A DNA stretch of 64,000 bases from positions 11,919,583 to 11,983,582 of the forward strand of contig NC_068303.1 in NCBI RefSeq assembly GCF_025860055.1, written 5' to 3'. The translations under genes were made by a program, and so were the position numbers. Positions 39,301 through 54,300 of this stretch are shown here, piece by piece. The notes below the pieces were generated by a model that did no database searches, was not told the DNA's origin, and was given only the letters and a program-made list of their open reading frames with translations. The first letter of the stretch is position 1; every line of letters begins with the position of its first letter. The DNA comes from Xyrauchen texanus (lineage: Eukaryota > Chordata > Actinopteri > Cypriniformes > Catostomidae).

Positions 39301-42300
39301 TCTGAATATTTTTTCTCTCTCTTTACAGTGCCTCTACCTTTGAGTGAATATTTGATTGAAATTCAGATAAATACAATGAATAGTGCCATCATTGATCAGC
39401 TGAGGACCCTCCTGATGTCTTTCAATTCACCGTACACAATCAGTGACAGCACTAACATTACAGAAATCAACATAACTACTGGTATTTATTCTGCCTCTGC
39501 TTTTTTGTGTTGCATAGCTAAGATTAAGCTTTATCTGTCATCAATACTGTCCTAACCACTAAGATTTAATTTTTGGCCTGTTCTTCTGCTTTTCAGTGTG
39601 TTCTTTGAATGAAACGGAATATCAGTGTAAATGTGAGGGTCAGTTTGTTTGGCCAAATGACACGTGTCATTCATACGAGGCCTGTGATGGCATAATTGAT
39701 GGTGCATGTACATGTATTAATGCCCTTCCAAACAATGGACAATTTTGCCAGTTAAAGGAAGGTAAGAGAGTGGAGTAAATGAACAGCACAACAGTAACGT
39801 TCTTTTTGACACGTAACATGAAGATCTAGCTATTGAATGATGTAATGTGTGGTACTGTATAATATTTACAGAAGATAAACATTTGTATTTTATAATACCT
39901 GAAGTTGTATATATACATCAATCAGGAGAAACTTGAAACATTTTTATGTTTTGAACAATATCCAACACGTCATGCAAAGCCTTATATGAGGCAACCTGAG
40001 TTGGAATTCAGCTTTTGTAATTTCTTAAACCATTCTTCCTATTCTCTCCCTATAATTTGCTGTCTCCTCTCTGATACTCCTTAATATAAAAACAGAAACT
40101 GTGTTTTGACAGGAAATTATTTATTTGTACTAGTTATTCCTCTCAACTTGCCTCTGATTTTTCTTACAGTACCACCTTCTAAATACATTATTGACATTGA
40201 CATGAGATTGTTGGACATGATCCTGGTGAATTACTTACGAAATCTCATCCCAAATATCAGTCTGCCTCTTGCTCTGAGCAACAAAGTAAATATCACAGAT
40301 ATCGACATTACTACTGGTAAGAGCAGAATGTTTCCTACTGTCAGGGTCACTTTTACAAGTCACATAGCTCGATGAATCGGGTATTAGGGGAAAGCTACAG
40401 TTTGAACAGATAAATGAATGCCCTTCTTCAACAGTGTGTGGATTAAATGGAACACAATATGAGTGCAAATGTGAGGAGCAGCATGTCTGGACCAATGACA
40501 CCTGCAAGGCATTTCAGGTGTGTGATAAGATTGTTGGAGACACTTGTGGCTGTATTCAGGCTCTTCCTTCAGAGGGTCAGCTTTGCCAGAGAGGTGAGTT
40601 ATCACATTAGAATACAAATGTACCGAGTGTAGTATTTTTATACTGGTCATATGTGTTTACACTGTGACACTTGACATTTTTGTTGGTTCAGAATTATTAT
40701 TTTTTTTTCATTTCTGCAAAACCTTCTCACTCAATGGCAGATATCAATGAATGTGAAGATGCTTTGTCAGTGTGTGGCCAGAACTCAAATTGTACTAACA
40801 TCATTGGGAGCCACATGTGTTCATGCTGGAGTGGGTTTTCTGCCTCCAATAAAGACAGTCCAGTGAGCCGCAACAACTCATGTCAGGGTAAGAATGATCA
40901 ACTGATATTATTTTATGTTTTAATCACATGTTAATTAGTTTAAAATTCTTCTATATTCATTTAGCTGTTTTTGTGAATTCTTTCTCTTAACAGAGGTCTT
41001 TCAAGGCTTTGTTCATTTGCTTATTAGGGCCCAAGCACAAAGTGCGTAGGACCCTATTGTTTTCGTTAGGATTATTATTATTATTATTATTATTTTTTTT
41101 ACGACTATTGGGGCACTTTTGGGGCTCTTAACGTGCTCAAAAACTCTTGAAACTTTGCACACGGGTCAGAACCCGCGGCTGTCAGGGCCGGGCTGAAGCT
41201 GGTACCCGGGCGTGGCAGGGGGGCTCGACAGCGCCCCCTGGAACAGGGTCCGAAAACTTGGTCTATAACTCAAACACGCTTGCATGTAATAATATGAAAC
41301 TCGATGCACGTATAGATCTCATCGTTTCATATATCCTTCATACTTTTACTTTTTACCCCAGACCAACAGGAAACCGTCTATTTAGGGTTGTTTGAAAAAC
41401 GCACGCAATGGAATTTGGAATACTCCTCCCAGAGAATTCCACCAATCGCCACCAAACTCGGTCAGCATGATGTCAAGACATTGAGCATGAAAAATTGCCG
41501 GCAGATTTTTGATATCTCTAACGGTTTGGCCGTGGCGAGGAAACGAAATGATGGCGCGAAAAGAGAAACAGGAAGTGTGTTATAACTTCTGCATACATTA
41601 ATTGATCTCCATGAAACCGCAGCAGCGTGATCGCTGGAAGAAGCCGATCGCATGGATGTGACTATTGTCAGTCAAAGTTATAGCGCCACCAACTGGCAGA
41701 AGGAAGTGTGTCACTTTTAAAATGCTTTGAAATCACCCACTTATTTTTACCCGATTTACTTAAAACTTTAGGTGTATAATGTAAACACACGGCAGATGTA
41801 GACATGTGAAAGGATTATTGATATCTTCGATACTGTCGCCGCGGCAACGCTTCAAACTCGAATATTGTTTTTTGATGCTTTTGAGACTCTTAGCATACTT
41901 GAAATTGCATGAAACTCGACAGACTCATCACATTTATTAGCCAGTACACATGTGCAAAGTTTCAGAAACGGGCGTGGTGCAGGGGCTCAGTAGCGCCACC
42001 TTTTGACAAAAGTGGGGGGGTTGCTTTACACTTTGACCCACAGTCACAAAACTCAGGAATTATATTGTTCTCATCGAGCCGGACAACTTTCTAATTTACA
42101 GTCATTAGCTCAGACCAACAGAAAGTCAGATATCGTGGTTTGAATGTGGATGTTTTGGAGAATTTTCTCTCCCTCTCTCACTGACCCTACGTCTCTCTGT
42201 GTCTGGGGGGAGGGTGCTGATTTTGCTGAGGAGTGAAAATGCTTTTATTTTTGTTTTTCAAGGTTTTGGGGCCCTTAACGTGCTCGAAAACTCTTGAAAC

Positions 42301-45300
42301 TTTGCACACGGGTCGGAACCCGCGGCCATCAGGGTCGGACCGAAGATGGTACCCGGGCGTGGCAGGGGGGCTCGACAGCGCACCCTGGAATGGGATTCGA
42401 ACACTTGTCCATATATCAAACATGCTTGCATGTAATGATATGAAACTCGGTACACTTGTAGGTCTCGTCGGGCCGAACAACTTTCGTGCTCTAAGTTTTA
42501 CGCCAGCCCAACAGGAAGTCGGCTATTATGGGTTGTTTGGAAACACGTGCTCTGGAATTATATATATTCCTCCTAGAGAATGAATCCAATCGCCACCAAA
42601 CTCGGTCGGCATGAAGTCAAGACATTGAGGATGCTACATTCCGGACGGATTTTTGATATCTCGAACGGTTTGGCCGTGGCGAGGAAATTGATTTATGACT
42701 AAAAATGGACACATGAAGTGTGTTATAACTTAGTTAGTTCTATCTACAGTTACAAAACTCGGCGTGTATATTGTTCTCGTCGAGCCGAACAACTTTCTAA
42801 TTTACAGTCATTAGCTCCGACCAACAGAAAGTCAGATATTGTGGTTTGAATGTGGATTTCTTAAAATTTTTCTCTTTCTGAGTGACCCCTCCTCCTCCCT
42901 TTCTGTGTTTTTTCTCTCAGTGTCTCTCTGTCTGACAGACAGAATGGGCCTGCCAAATTTTTTTTTAGTGTGTGTGTGTGTGTGTGGGGAGGGGAGGGGG
43001 GTTCTCTGTTGGGTTTACATTTGCTTTTTGATTGTTTGATTGTTTTTCAAGGTTTCTGGGACTTTTGGGGCCCTTAACATGCTCGAAAACTCTTGAAACT
43101 TTGCACACAGGTCAGAACCCGCAGCCATCAGGGCCGGGCTGAATCTGGTACCCGGGCGTGGCAGGGGGCTCGACAGCGACACCTGGAATGGGATTCAAAC
43201 ACTTGTCCATATATCAAACATGCTTGCATGTAATAATATGAAACTCGGAACACTTCTAGATCTCGTCGGGCCGAACAACTTTCTAATTTACAGTCATTAG
43301 CTCAGACCAACAGAAAGTCAGATATTTTGGTTTGAATGTGGAACACATTTCAAATTAACTTTGAAGCTCCAAAAAGCACATCAAAAGTAACATAAAAGAA
43401 GGGAGTGTGTTATAACTTCTGCATACATTAACTGATCTCGATGAAACTTCAGCAGTGTGTTTGCGGGAAGAGGCCGGTCGCATGGATGTGACTACTGTGA
43501 GTCAAAGTTATAGCGCCACCAACTGGCAGAAGGAAGTGTGTCACTTTCAAAATGCTTTGAAATCACCCTCTTATGTCTCAAGTGAACAAACAGACCAACA
43601 GAAAATCAGATATTTTGGTTTGAATGTGGAACACATTTCAAATTAACTTTGAAGCTCCAAAAAGCACATCAAAAGTAACATAAAAGAAGGGAGTGTGTTA
43701 TAACTTCTGCATACATTAACTGATCTCGATGAAACTTCAGCAGTGTGTTTGCGGGAAGAGGCCGGTCGCATGGATGTGACTACTGTGAGTCAAAGTTATA
43801 GCGCCACCAACTGGCAGAAGGAAGTGTGTCACTTTCAAAATGCTTTGAAATCACCCTCTTATGTCTCAAGTGAACAAACAGACCAACAGAAAATCAGATA
43901 TTTTGGTTTGAATGTGGAACACATTGCAAATGAACTTTGAAGCTCCAAAAAGCACATAAAGGCAGCATAAAAGCAAGGAAGTGTGTTATAACTTCTGCAT
44001 ACATTAACTGATCTCGATGAAACTTCAGCAGTGTGTCACATGGATGTGACTATTGTGAGACAAAGTTATAGCGCCACCAACTGGCAGAAGGGAGTGTGTC
44101 ACTTTCAAAATGCTTTTAAATCACCCTCTTATGTCTCAAGTGAACAAACAGACCAACAGAAAGTCAGATATTTGGTTTGAATGTGGAACACATTGCAAAT
44201 GAACTTTGAAGCTCCAAAAAGCACATAAAGGCAGCTTAAAAGCAAGGAAGTGTGTTATAACTTCTGCATACATTAACTGATCTCGATGAAACTTCAGCAG
44301 TGCGTAAATTATAATTACATTAATAAACCTGAACAGAGACCTCCGGATAAATACTGGCCTTCTGGATTAACACGTTTAAGTGCTGCAAAAGATATTGACC
44401 TATGACATCAAAAATTAATCTACATTTGAATTACCTCATAGATGTGACTATTGTGGTTCACGGTCCTAGGCACTGTCCCTGTCTCAAATGGCACACTTCA
44501 TATGAATTTTCAGTCTTGTGTACTTATTTCGTGTGTCCATTAACTCCATGAGACCGTAGGGTGTCTCATTTTTCATTTTAGGTATCGGAAGGGTGCTCAC
44601 GCATACTTTGTGGTTGATATGTGCCCTCCATGCGAACTTTTGCAGAGCCCACGCTGATGCGAGCTCTACAGCACACGTCTTCTCGACGGTCAAAGCGAGG
44701 TTACGTTATTGCCCATCGTGCACAGCGACCCTAAAGGCACGGGGGTGGCGGTGCCACCGGCTTGGGCCCGCCATCGCTGCTCGCAGCTATATTTAAATAT
44801 ATTTTTTTAATAATTATTTAAAAAATGATTTTTTGTGTGTGTATTTTTTTTTTCTACAGATATCGATGAATGTCTGCTCATTCCATCTGTATGTGGTCCA
44901 AATTCCATCTGTACTAATGAATTGGGATTTTACAATTGCTCATGCTTGGATGGATTCACTGCAACAAACACAAATCTCACTAACGGCATCAATGACACAT
45001 GTAGAGGTTAGTTCTGTGTTCACATCCTTGTTTTATATAATCTTGAAAAATAACAATGATATTTTTTGTTCTTTAAGTGCTCATGCCTTTAATTGCAAAG
45101 TTTGTCACCCAAAACATAAAGATCAATCGATATTTAGCTTTATGTTGACAACCACATATGCATGTGAGCCCCATAAGCAAACTATTCTTTATTTTTATCT
45201 TTCCTCAATAAAGATGTCAATGAATGTGTTGATAAATCTGCATTCTGTGGTCCAAACTCAATCTGTACCAATACAATCGGGAGTTACAACTGTTCCTGCT

Positions 45301-48300
45301 CGAGTGGTTTTACTGTTACAAATAGGAGTCAACCAGTCAGTAACCGTAACCCATGCAATGGTAAGCATATAGAAATGTATGAATCCTATAGAACACCATA
45401 TCAAACATTTACTTTTTCAGTAGTGATGAAATGTGCTTATATTGATTTAGTAGTGGTTGAAATTTGGGTTTTAATGGCATTTTCATAATTTCTGAATGTT
45501 TTTTCTCTCTCTTTACAGTGCTTCTACCTTTGAGTGAATATTTGATTGAAATTCAGATAAATACAATGAATAGTGCCATCATTGATCAGCTGAGGACCCT
45601 CCTGATGTCTTTCAATTCACCGTACACAATCAGTGACAGCACTAACATTACAGAAATCAACATAACTACTGGTATTTATTCTGCCTCTGCTTTTATGTGT
45701 TGCATAGCTAAGATTAAGCTTTATCTGTCATCAATACTGTCCTAACCACTAAGATTTAATTTTTGGCCTGTTCTTCTGCTTTTCAGTGTGTTCTTTGAAT
45801 GAAACGGAATATCAGTGTAAATGTGAGGGTCAGTTTGTTTGGCCAAATGACACGTGTCATTCATACGAGACCTGTGATGGCATAATTGATGGTGCATGTA
45901 CATGTATTAATGCCCTTCCAACCAATGGACAATTTTGCCAGTTAAAGGAAGGTAAGACACTGGAGTAAATGAACAGCACAACAGTAACGTTCTTTTTGAC
46001 ACGTAACATGAAGCTCTAGCTATTGAATGATGTAATGTGTGGTACTGTATAATATTTACAGAAGATAAACCTTTGTATTTTATAATACCTGAAGTTGTAT
46101 ATATACATCAATCAGGAGAAACTAGAAAAATTTTATGTTTTGAACAATATTCAACACGTCATGCAAAGCCTTATATGAGGCAACCTGAGTTGGAATTCAG
46201 CTTTTGTAATTTCTTAAACCATTCTTCCTATTCTCTCCCTATAATTTGCTGTCTCCTCTCTGATTCTCCTTAATATAAAAACAGAAACTGTGTTTTGACA
46301 GGAAATAATTTATTTGTACTAGTTATTCCTCTCAACCTGCCTCTGATTTTTCTTACAGTACCACCTTCTAAATACATTATTGACATTGACATGAGATTGT
46401 TGGACATGATCCTGGTGAATTACTTACGAAATCTCATCCCAAATATCAGTCTGCCTCTTGCTCTGAGCAACAAAGTAAATATCACAGATATCGACATTAC
46501 TACTGGTAAGAGCAGAATGTTTCCTACTGTCAGGGTCACTTTTACAAGTCACATAGCTCGATGAATCGGGTATTAGGGAAAGCTACAGTTTGAACAGATA
46601 AATGAATGCCCTTCTTCAACAGTGTGTGGATTAAATGGAACACAATATGAGTGCAAATGTGAGGAGCAGCATGTCTGGACCAATGACACCTGCAAGGCAT
46701 TTCAGGTGTGTGATAAGATTGTTGGAGACACTTGTGGCTGTATTCAGGCTCTTCCTTCAGAGGGTCAGCTTTGCCAGAGAGGTGAGTTATCACATTAGAA
46801 TACAAATGTACCGAGTGTAGTATTTTTATACTGGTCATAATGTGTTTACACTGTGACACTTGACATTTTTGTTGGTTCAGAATTATTATTTTTTTTTTTG
46901 CATTTCTGCAAAACCTTCTCACTCAATGGCAGATATCAATGAATGTGAAGATGCTTTGTCAGTGTGTGGCCACAACTCAAATTGTACTAACATCATTGGG
47001 AGCCACATGTGTTCATGCTGGAGTGGGTTTTCTGCCTCCAATAAAGACAGTCCAGTGAGCCGCAACAACTCATGTCAGGGTAAGAATGATCAACTGATAT
47101 TATTTTATGTTTTAATCACATGTTAATTAGTTTAAAATTCTGCTATATTCATTTAGCTGTTTTTGTGAATTTTTTCTCTTAACAGAGGTCTTTCAAGGCT
47201 TTGTCCATTTGCTTATTAAATATTTTTTTTAAATAATTTTTTTTAAAATGATTTTTTGTGTGTGTGTGTGTTTTGTTTTTTTCTACAGATATCGATGAAT
47301 GTCTGCTCATTCCATCTGTATGTGGTCCAAATTCCATCTGTACTAATGAATTGGGATTTTACAATTGCTCATGCTTGGATGGATTCACTTCAACAAACAC
47401 AAATCTCACTAACGGCATCAATGACACATGTAGAGGTTAGTTCTTTGTTCACATCCTTGTTTAATATAATCTTGAAAAATAACAATGATATTTTTTGTTC
47501 TTTCAGTGCTCATGCCTTTAATTGCAAAGTTTGTCACCCAAAACATAAAGATCAATCGATATTTAGCTTTATGTTGACAACCACATATGCATGTGAGCCC
47601 CATAAGCAAGCTATTCTTTATTTTTATCTTTCCTCAATAAAGATGTCAATGAATGTGTTGATAAATTTGCATTCTGTGGTCCAAACTCAATCTGTACCAA
47701 TACAATCGGGAATTACAACTGTTCCTGCTCGAGTGGTTTTACTGTTACAAATAGGAGTCAACCAGTCAGTAACCGTAACCCATGCAATGGTAAGCATATA
47801 GAAATGTATTGATCCTATAGAACACCATATCAAACATTTACTTTATCAGTAGTGATGAAATGTGGTTATATTGATTTAGTAGTGGTTGAAACTTGGGTTT
47901 TAATGGCATTTTCATAATTTCTGAATGTTTTTTCTCTCTCATTACAGTGCCTATACCTTTGAGTGAATATTTGATTGAAATTCAGATAAATACAATGAAT
48001 AGTGCCATCATTGATCAGCTGAGGACCCTTCTGATGTCTTTCAATTCACCGTACACAATCAGTGACAGCACTAACATTACAGAAATCAACATAACTACTG
48101 GTATTTATTCTGCCTCTGCTTTTTTGTGTTGCATAGCAAAGATTAAGCTTTATCTGTCATCAATACTGTCCTAACCACTAAGATTTAATTTTTGGCCTGT
48201 TCTTCTGCTTTTCAGTGTGTTCTTTGAATGAAACGGAATATCAGTGTAAATGTGAGGGTCAGTTTGTTTGGCCAAATGACACGTGTCATTCATACGAGAC

Positions 48301-51300
48301 CTGTGATGGCATAATTGATGGTGCATGTACATGTATTAATGCCCTTCCAAACAATGGACAATTTTGCCAGTTAAAGGAAGGTAAGACACTGGAGTAAATG
48401 AACAACACAACAGTAACGTTCTTTTTGACACGTAATATGAAGCTCTAGCTATTGAATGATGTAATGTGTGGTACTGTATAATATTTACAGAAGATAAACA
48501 TTTGTATTTTATAATACCTGAAGTTGTATATATACATCAGTCAGGAGAAACTTGAAACATTTTTATGTTTTGAACAATATCCAACACGTCATGCAAAGCC
48601 TTATATGAGGCAACCTGAGTTGGAATTTCGCTTTTGTAATTTCTTAAACCATTCTTCCTATTCTCTCCCTATAATTTGCTGTCTCCTCTCTGATTCTCCT
48701 TAATATAAAAACAGAAACTGTGTTTTGACAGGAAATAATTTATTTGTACTAGTTATTCCTCTCAACCTGCCTCTGATTTTTCTTACAGTACCACCTTCTA
48801 AATACATTATTGACATTGACATGAGATTGTTGGACATGATCCTGGTGAATTACTTACGAAATCTCATCCCAAATATCAGTCTGCCTCTTGCTCTGAGCAA
48901 CAAAGTAAATATCACAGATATCGACATTACTACTGGTAAGAGCAGAATGTTTCCTACTGTCAGGGTCACTTTTACAAGTCACATAGCTCGATGAATCGGG
49001 TATTAGGGGAAAGCTACAGTTTGAATAGATAAATGAATGCCCTTCTTCTACAGTGTGTGGATTAAATGGAACACAATATGAGTGCAAATGTGAGGAGCAG
49101 CATGTCTGGACCAATGACACCTGCAAGGCATTTCAGGTGTGTGATAAGATTGTTGGAGACACTTGTGGCTGTATTCAGGCTCTTCCTTCAGAGGGTCAGC
49201 TTTGCCAGAGAGGTGAGTTATCACATTAGAATACAAATGTACCGAGTGTAGTATTTTTAAACTGGTTTTATGTGTTTATACTGTGACACTTGACATTTTT
49301 GGTGGTTCAGAATTTTTTTTTTTTTCCATTTCTGCAAAACCTTCTCACTCAATGGCAGATATCAATGAATGTGAAGATGCTTTGTCAGTGTGTGGCCAGA
49401 ACTCAAATTGTACTAACATCATTGGGAGCCACATGTGTTCATGCTGGAGTGGATTTTCTGCATCCAATAAAGACAGTCCAGTGAGCCGCAACAACTCATG
49501 TCAGGGTAAGAATGATCAACTGATATTATTTTATGTTTTAATCACATGTTAATTAGTTTAAAATTCTTCTATATTCATTTAGCTGTTTTTGTGAATTATT
49601 TCTCTTAACAGAGGTCTTTCAAGGCTTTGTTTCATTTGCTTATTAAATATATTTTTTAAATAATTAATTTAAAAATGATTTTTTGTGTGTGTATTTTTTT
49701 TTTTCTACAGATATCGATGAATGTCTGCTCATTCCATCTGTATGTGGTCCAAATTCCATCTGTACTAATGAATTGGGATTTTACAATTGCTCATGCTTGG
49801 ATGGATTCACTGCAACAAACACAAATCTCACTAACGGCATCAATGATACATGTAGAGGTAAATTCTGTGTTCACATCCTTGTTTAATATAATCTTGAAAA
49901 ATAACAACGATATTTTTTGTTCTTTAGGTGCTCATGCCTTTAATTGCAAAGTTAGTCACCCAAAACATAAAGATCAATCGATATTTAGCTTTATGTTGAC
50001 AACCACATATGCATGTGAGCCCCATAAGCAAACTATTCTTTATTTTTATCTTTCTTCAATAAAGATGTCAATGAATGTGTTGATAAATTTGCATTCTGTG
50101 GTCCAAACTCAATCTGTACCAATACAATCGGGAGTTACAACTGTTCCTGCTCGAGTGGTTTTACTGTTACAAATAGGAGTCAACCAGTCAGTAACCGTAA
50201 CCCATGCAATGGTAAGCATATAGAAATGTATGAATCCTATAGAACACCATATCAAACATTTACTTTTTCAGTAGTGATGAAATGTGCTTATATTGATTTA
50301 GTAGTGGTTGAAACTTGGGTTTTAATGGCATTTTCATAATTTCTGAATATTTTTTCTCTCTCTTTACAGTGCCTCTACCTTTGAGTGAATATTTGATTGA
50401 AATTCAGATAAATACAATGAATAGTGCCATCATTGATCAGCTGAGGACCCTCCTGATGTCTTTCAATTCACCGTACACAATCAGTGACAGCACTAACATT
50501 ACAGAAATCAACATAACTACTGGTATTTATTCTGCCTCTGCTTTTTTTGTGTTGAATAGCTAAGATTAAGCTTTATCTGTCATCAATACTGTCCTAACCA
50601 CTAAGATTTAATTTTTGGCCTGTTCTTCTGCTTTTCAGTGTGTTCTTTGAATGAAACGGAATATCAGTGTAAATGTGAGGGTCAGTTTGTTTGGCCAAAT
50701 GACACGTGTCATTCATACGAGACCTGTGATGGCATAATTGATAGTGCATGTACATGTATTAATGCCCTTCCAAACAATGGACAATTTTGCCAGTTAAAGG
50801 AAGGTAAGACAGTGGAGTAAATGAACAGCACAACAGTAACGTTCTTTTTGACACGTAACATGAAGCTCTAGCTATTGAATGATGTAATGTGTGGTACTGT
50901 ATAATATTTACAGAAGATAAACATTTGTATTTTATAATACCTGAAGTTGTATATATACATCAATCAGGAGAAACTTGAAACATTTTTATGTTTTGAACAA
51001 TATCCAACACGTCATGCAAAGCCTTATATGAGGCAACCTGAGTTGGAATTTCGCTTTTGTAATTTCTTAAACCATTCTTCCTATTCTCTCCCTATAATTT
51101 GCTGTCTCCTCTCTGATACTCCTTAATATAAAACCAGAAACTGTGTTTTGACAGGAAATAATTTATTTGTACTAGTTATTCCTCTCAACTTGCCTCTGAT
51201 TTTTCTTACAGTACCACCTTCTAAATACATTATTGACATTGACATGAGATTGTTGGACATGATCCTGGTGAATTACTTACGAAATCTCATCCCAAATATC

Positions 51301-54300
51301 AGTCTGCCTCTTGCTCTGAGCAACAAAGTAAATATCACAGATATCGACATTACTACTGGTAAGAGCAGAATGTTTCCTACTGTCAGGGTCACTTTTACAA
51401 GTCACATAGCTCGATGAATCGGGTATTAGGGAAAGCTACAGTTTGAATAGATAAATGAATGCCCTTCTTCAACAGTGTGTGGATTAAATGGAACACAATA
51501 TGAGTGCAAATGTGAGGAGCAGCATGTCTGGACCAATGACACCTGCAAGGCATTTCAGGTGTGTGATAAGATTGTTGGAGACACTTGTGGCTGTATTCAG
51601 GCTCTTCCTTCAGAGGGTCAGCTTTGCCAGAGAGGTGAGTTATCACATTAGAATACAAATGTACCGAGTGTAGTATTTTTATACTGGTCATATGTGTTTA
51701 CACTCTGACACTTGACATTTTTGTTGGTTCAGAATTATTTTTTTTTTTTTCATTTCTGCAAAACCTTCTCACTCAATGGCAGATATCAATGAATGTGAAG
51801 ATGCTTTGTCAGTGTGTGGCCAGAACTCAAATTGTACTAACATCATTGGGAGCCACATGTGTTCATGCTGGAGTGGGTTTTCTGCCTCCAATAAAGACAG
51901 TCCAGTGAGCCGCAACAACTCATGTCAGGGTAAGAATGATCAACTGATATTATTTTATGTTTTAATCACATGTTAATTAGTTTAAAATTCTTCTATATTC
52001 ATTTAGCTGTTTTTGTGATTTTTTTCTCTTAACAGAGGTCTTTCAAGGCTTTGTTCATTTGCTTATTAAATATTTTTTTTAAATAATTATTTTAAAAATG
52101 AGTTTTTGTGTGTGTGTGTGTTTTGTTTTTTTCTACAGATATCGATGAATGTCTGGTCATTCCATCTGTATGTGGTCCAAATTCCATCTGTACTAATGAA
52201 TTGGGATTTTACAATTGCTCATGCTTGGATGGATTCACTGCAACAAACACAAATCTCACTAACGGCATCAATGACACATGTAGAGGTTAGTTCTGTGTTC
52301 ACATCCTTGTTTAATATAATCTTGAAAAATAACAATGATATTTTTTGTTCTTTAAGTGCTCATGCCTTTAATTGCAAAGTTTGTCACCCAAAACATAAAG
52401 ATCAATCGATATTTAGCTTTATGTTGACAACCACATATGCATGTGAGCCCCATAAGCAAACTATTCTTTATTTTTATCTTTCCTCAATAAAGATGTCAAT
52501 GAATGTGTTGATAAATTTGCATTCTGTGGTCCAAACTCAATCTGTACCAATACAATCGGGAGTTACAACTGTTCCTGCTCGAGTGGTTTTACTGTTACAA
52601 ATAGGAGTCAACCAGTCAGTAACCGTAACCCATGCAATGGTAAGCATATAGAAATGTATGAATCCTATAGAACACCATATCAAACATTTACATTTTCAGT
52701 AGTGATGAAATGTGGTTATATTGATTTAGTAGTGGTTGAAACTTGGGTTTTAATGGCATTTTCATAATTTCTGAATGTTTTTTGTCTCTCTTTACAGTGC
52801 CTCTACCTTTGAGTGAATATTTGATTGAAATTCAGATAAATACAATGAATAGTGCCATCATTGATCAGCTGAGGACCCTCCTGATGTCTTTCAATTCACC
52901 GTACACAATCAGTGACAGCACTAACATTACAGAAATCAACATAACTACTGGTATTTATTCTGCCTCTGCTTTTTTGTGTTGCTTAGCTAAGATTAAGCTT
53001 TATCTGTCATCAATACTGTCCTAACCACTAAGATTTAATTTTTGGCCTGTTCTTCTGCTTTTCAGTGTGTTCTTTGAATGAAACGGAATATCAGTGTAAA
53101 TGTGAGGGTCAGTTTGTTTGGCCAAATGACACGTGTCATTCATACGAGACCTGTGATGGCATAATTGATGGCGCATGTACATGTATTAATGCCCTTCCAA
53201 CCAATGGACAGTTTTGCCAGTTAAAGGAAGGTAAGACACTGCAGTAAATGAACAGCACAACAGTAACGTTCTTTTTGGCACATAACATGAAGCTCTAGCT
53301 ATTGAATGATGTAATGTGTGGTGCTGTATAATATTTACAGAAGATAAACATTTGTATTTTATAATACCTGAAGTTGTATATATACATCAATCAGGAGAAA
53401 CTTGAAACATTTTATGTTTTGAACAATATCCAACACATCATGCAAAGCCTTATATGAGGCAACCTGAGTTGGAATTCAGCTTTTGTAATTTCTTAAACCA
53501 TTCTTCCTATTCTCTCCCTATAATTTGCTGTCTCCTCTCTGATTCTCCTTAATATAAAAACAGAAACTGTGTTTTGACAGGAAATAATTTATTTGTACTA
53601 GTTATTCCTCTCAACCTGCCTCTGATTTTTCTTACAGTACCACCTTCTAAATACATTATTGACATTGACATGAGATTGTTGGACATGATCCTGGTGAATT
53701 ACTTACGAAATCTCATCCCAAATATCAGTCTGCCTCTTGCTCTGAGCAACAAAGTAAATATCACAGATATCGACATTACTACTGGTAAGAGTAGAATGTT
53801 TCCTACTGTCAGGGTCACTTTTACAAGTCACATAGCTCGATGAATCGGGTATTAGGGGAAAGCTACAGTTTGAATAGATAAATGAATGCCCTTCTTCAAC
53901 AGTGTGTGGATTAAATGGAACACAATATGAGTGCAAATGTGAGGAGCAGCATGTCTGGACCAATGACACCTGCAAGGCATTTCAGGTGTGTGATAAGATT
54001 GTTGGAGACACTTGTGGCTGTATTCAGGCTCTTCCTTCAGAGGGTCAGCTTTGCCAGAGAGGTGAGTTATCACATTAGAATACAAATGTACCGAGTGTAG
54101 TATTTTTAAACTGGTTTTATGTGTTTATACTGTGACACTTGACATTTTTGGTGGTTCAGAAATGTTTTTTTTTTCCATTTCTGCAAAACCTCAATGGCAG
54201 ATATCAATGAATGTGAAGATGCTTTGTCAGTGTGTGGCCAGAACTCAAATTGTACTAACATCATTGGGAGCCACATGTGTTCATGCTGGAGTGGGTTTTC

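Noticed and set aside
42187..42583. 97-116 codon frames on both strands in the GGGCCC element
   Set aside because: GC-rich repeat text with the same phrases repeated at 41130 and 43070; no domain recognised.
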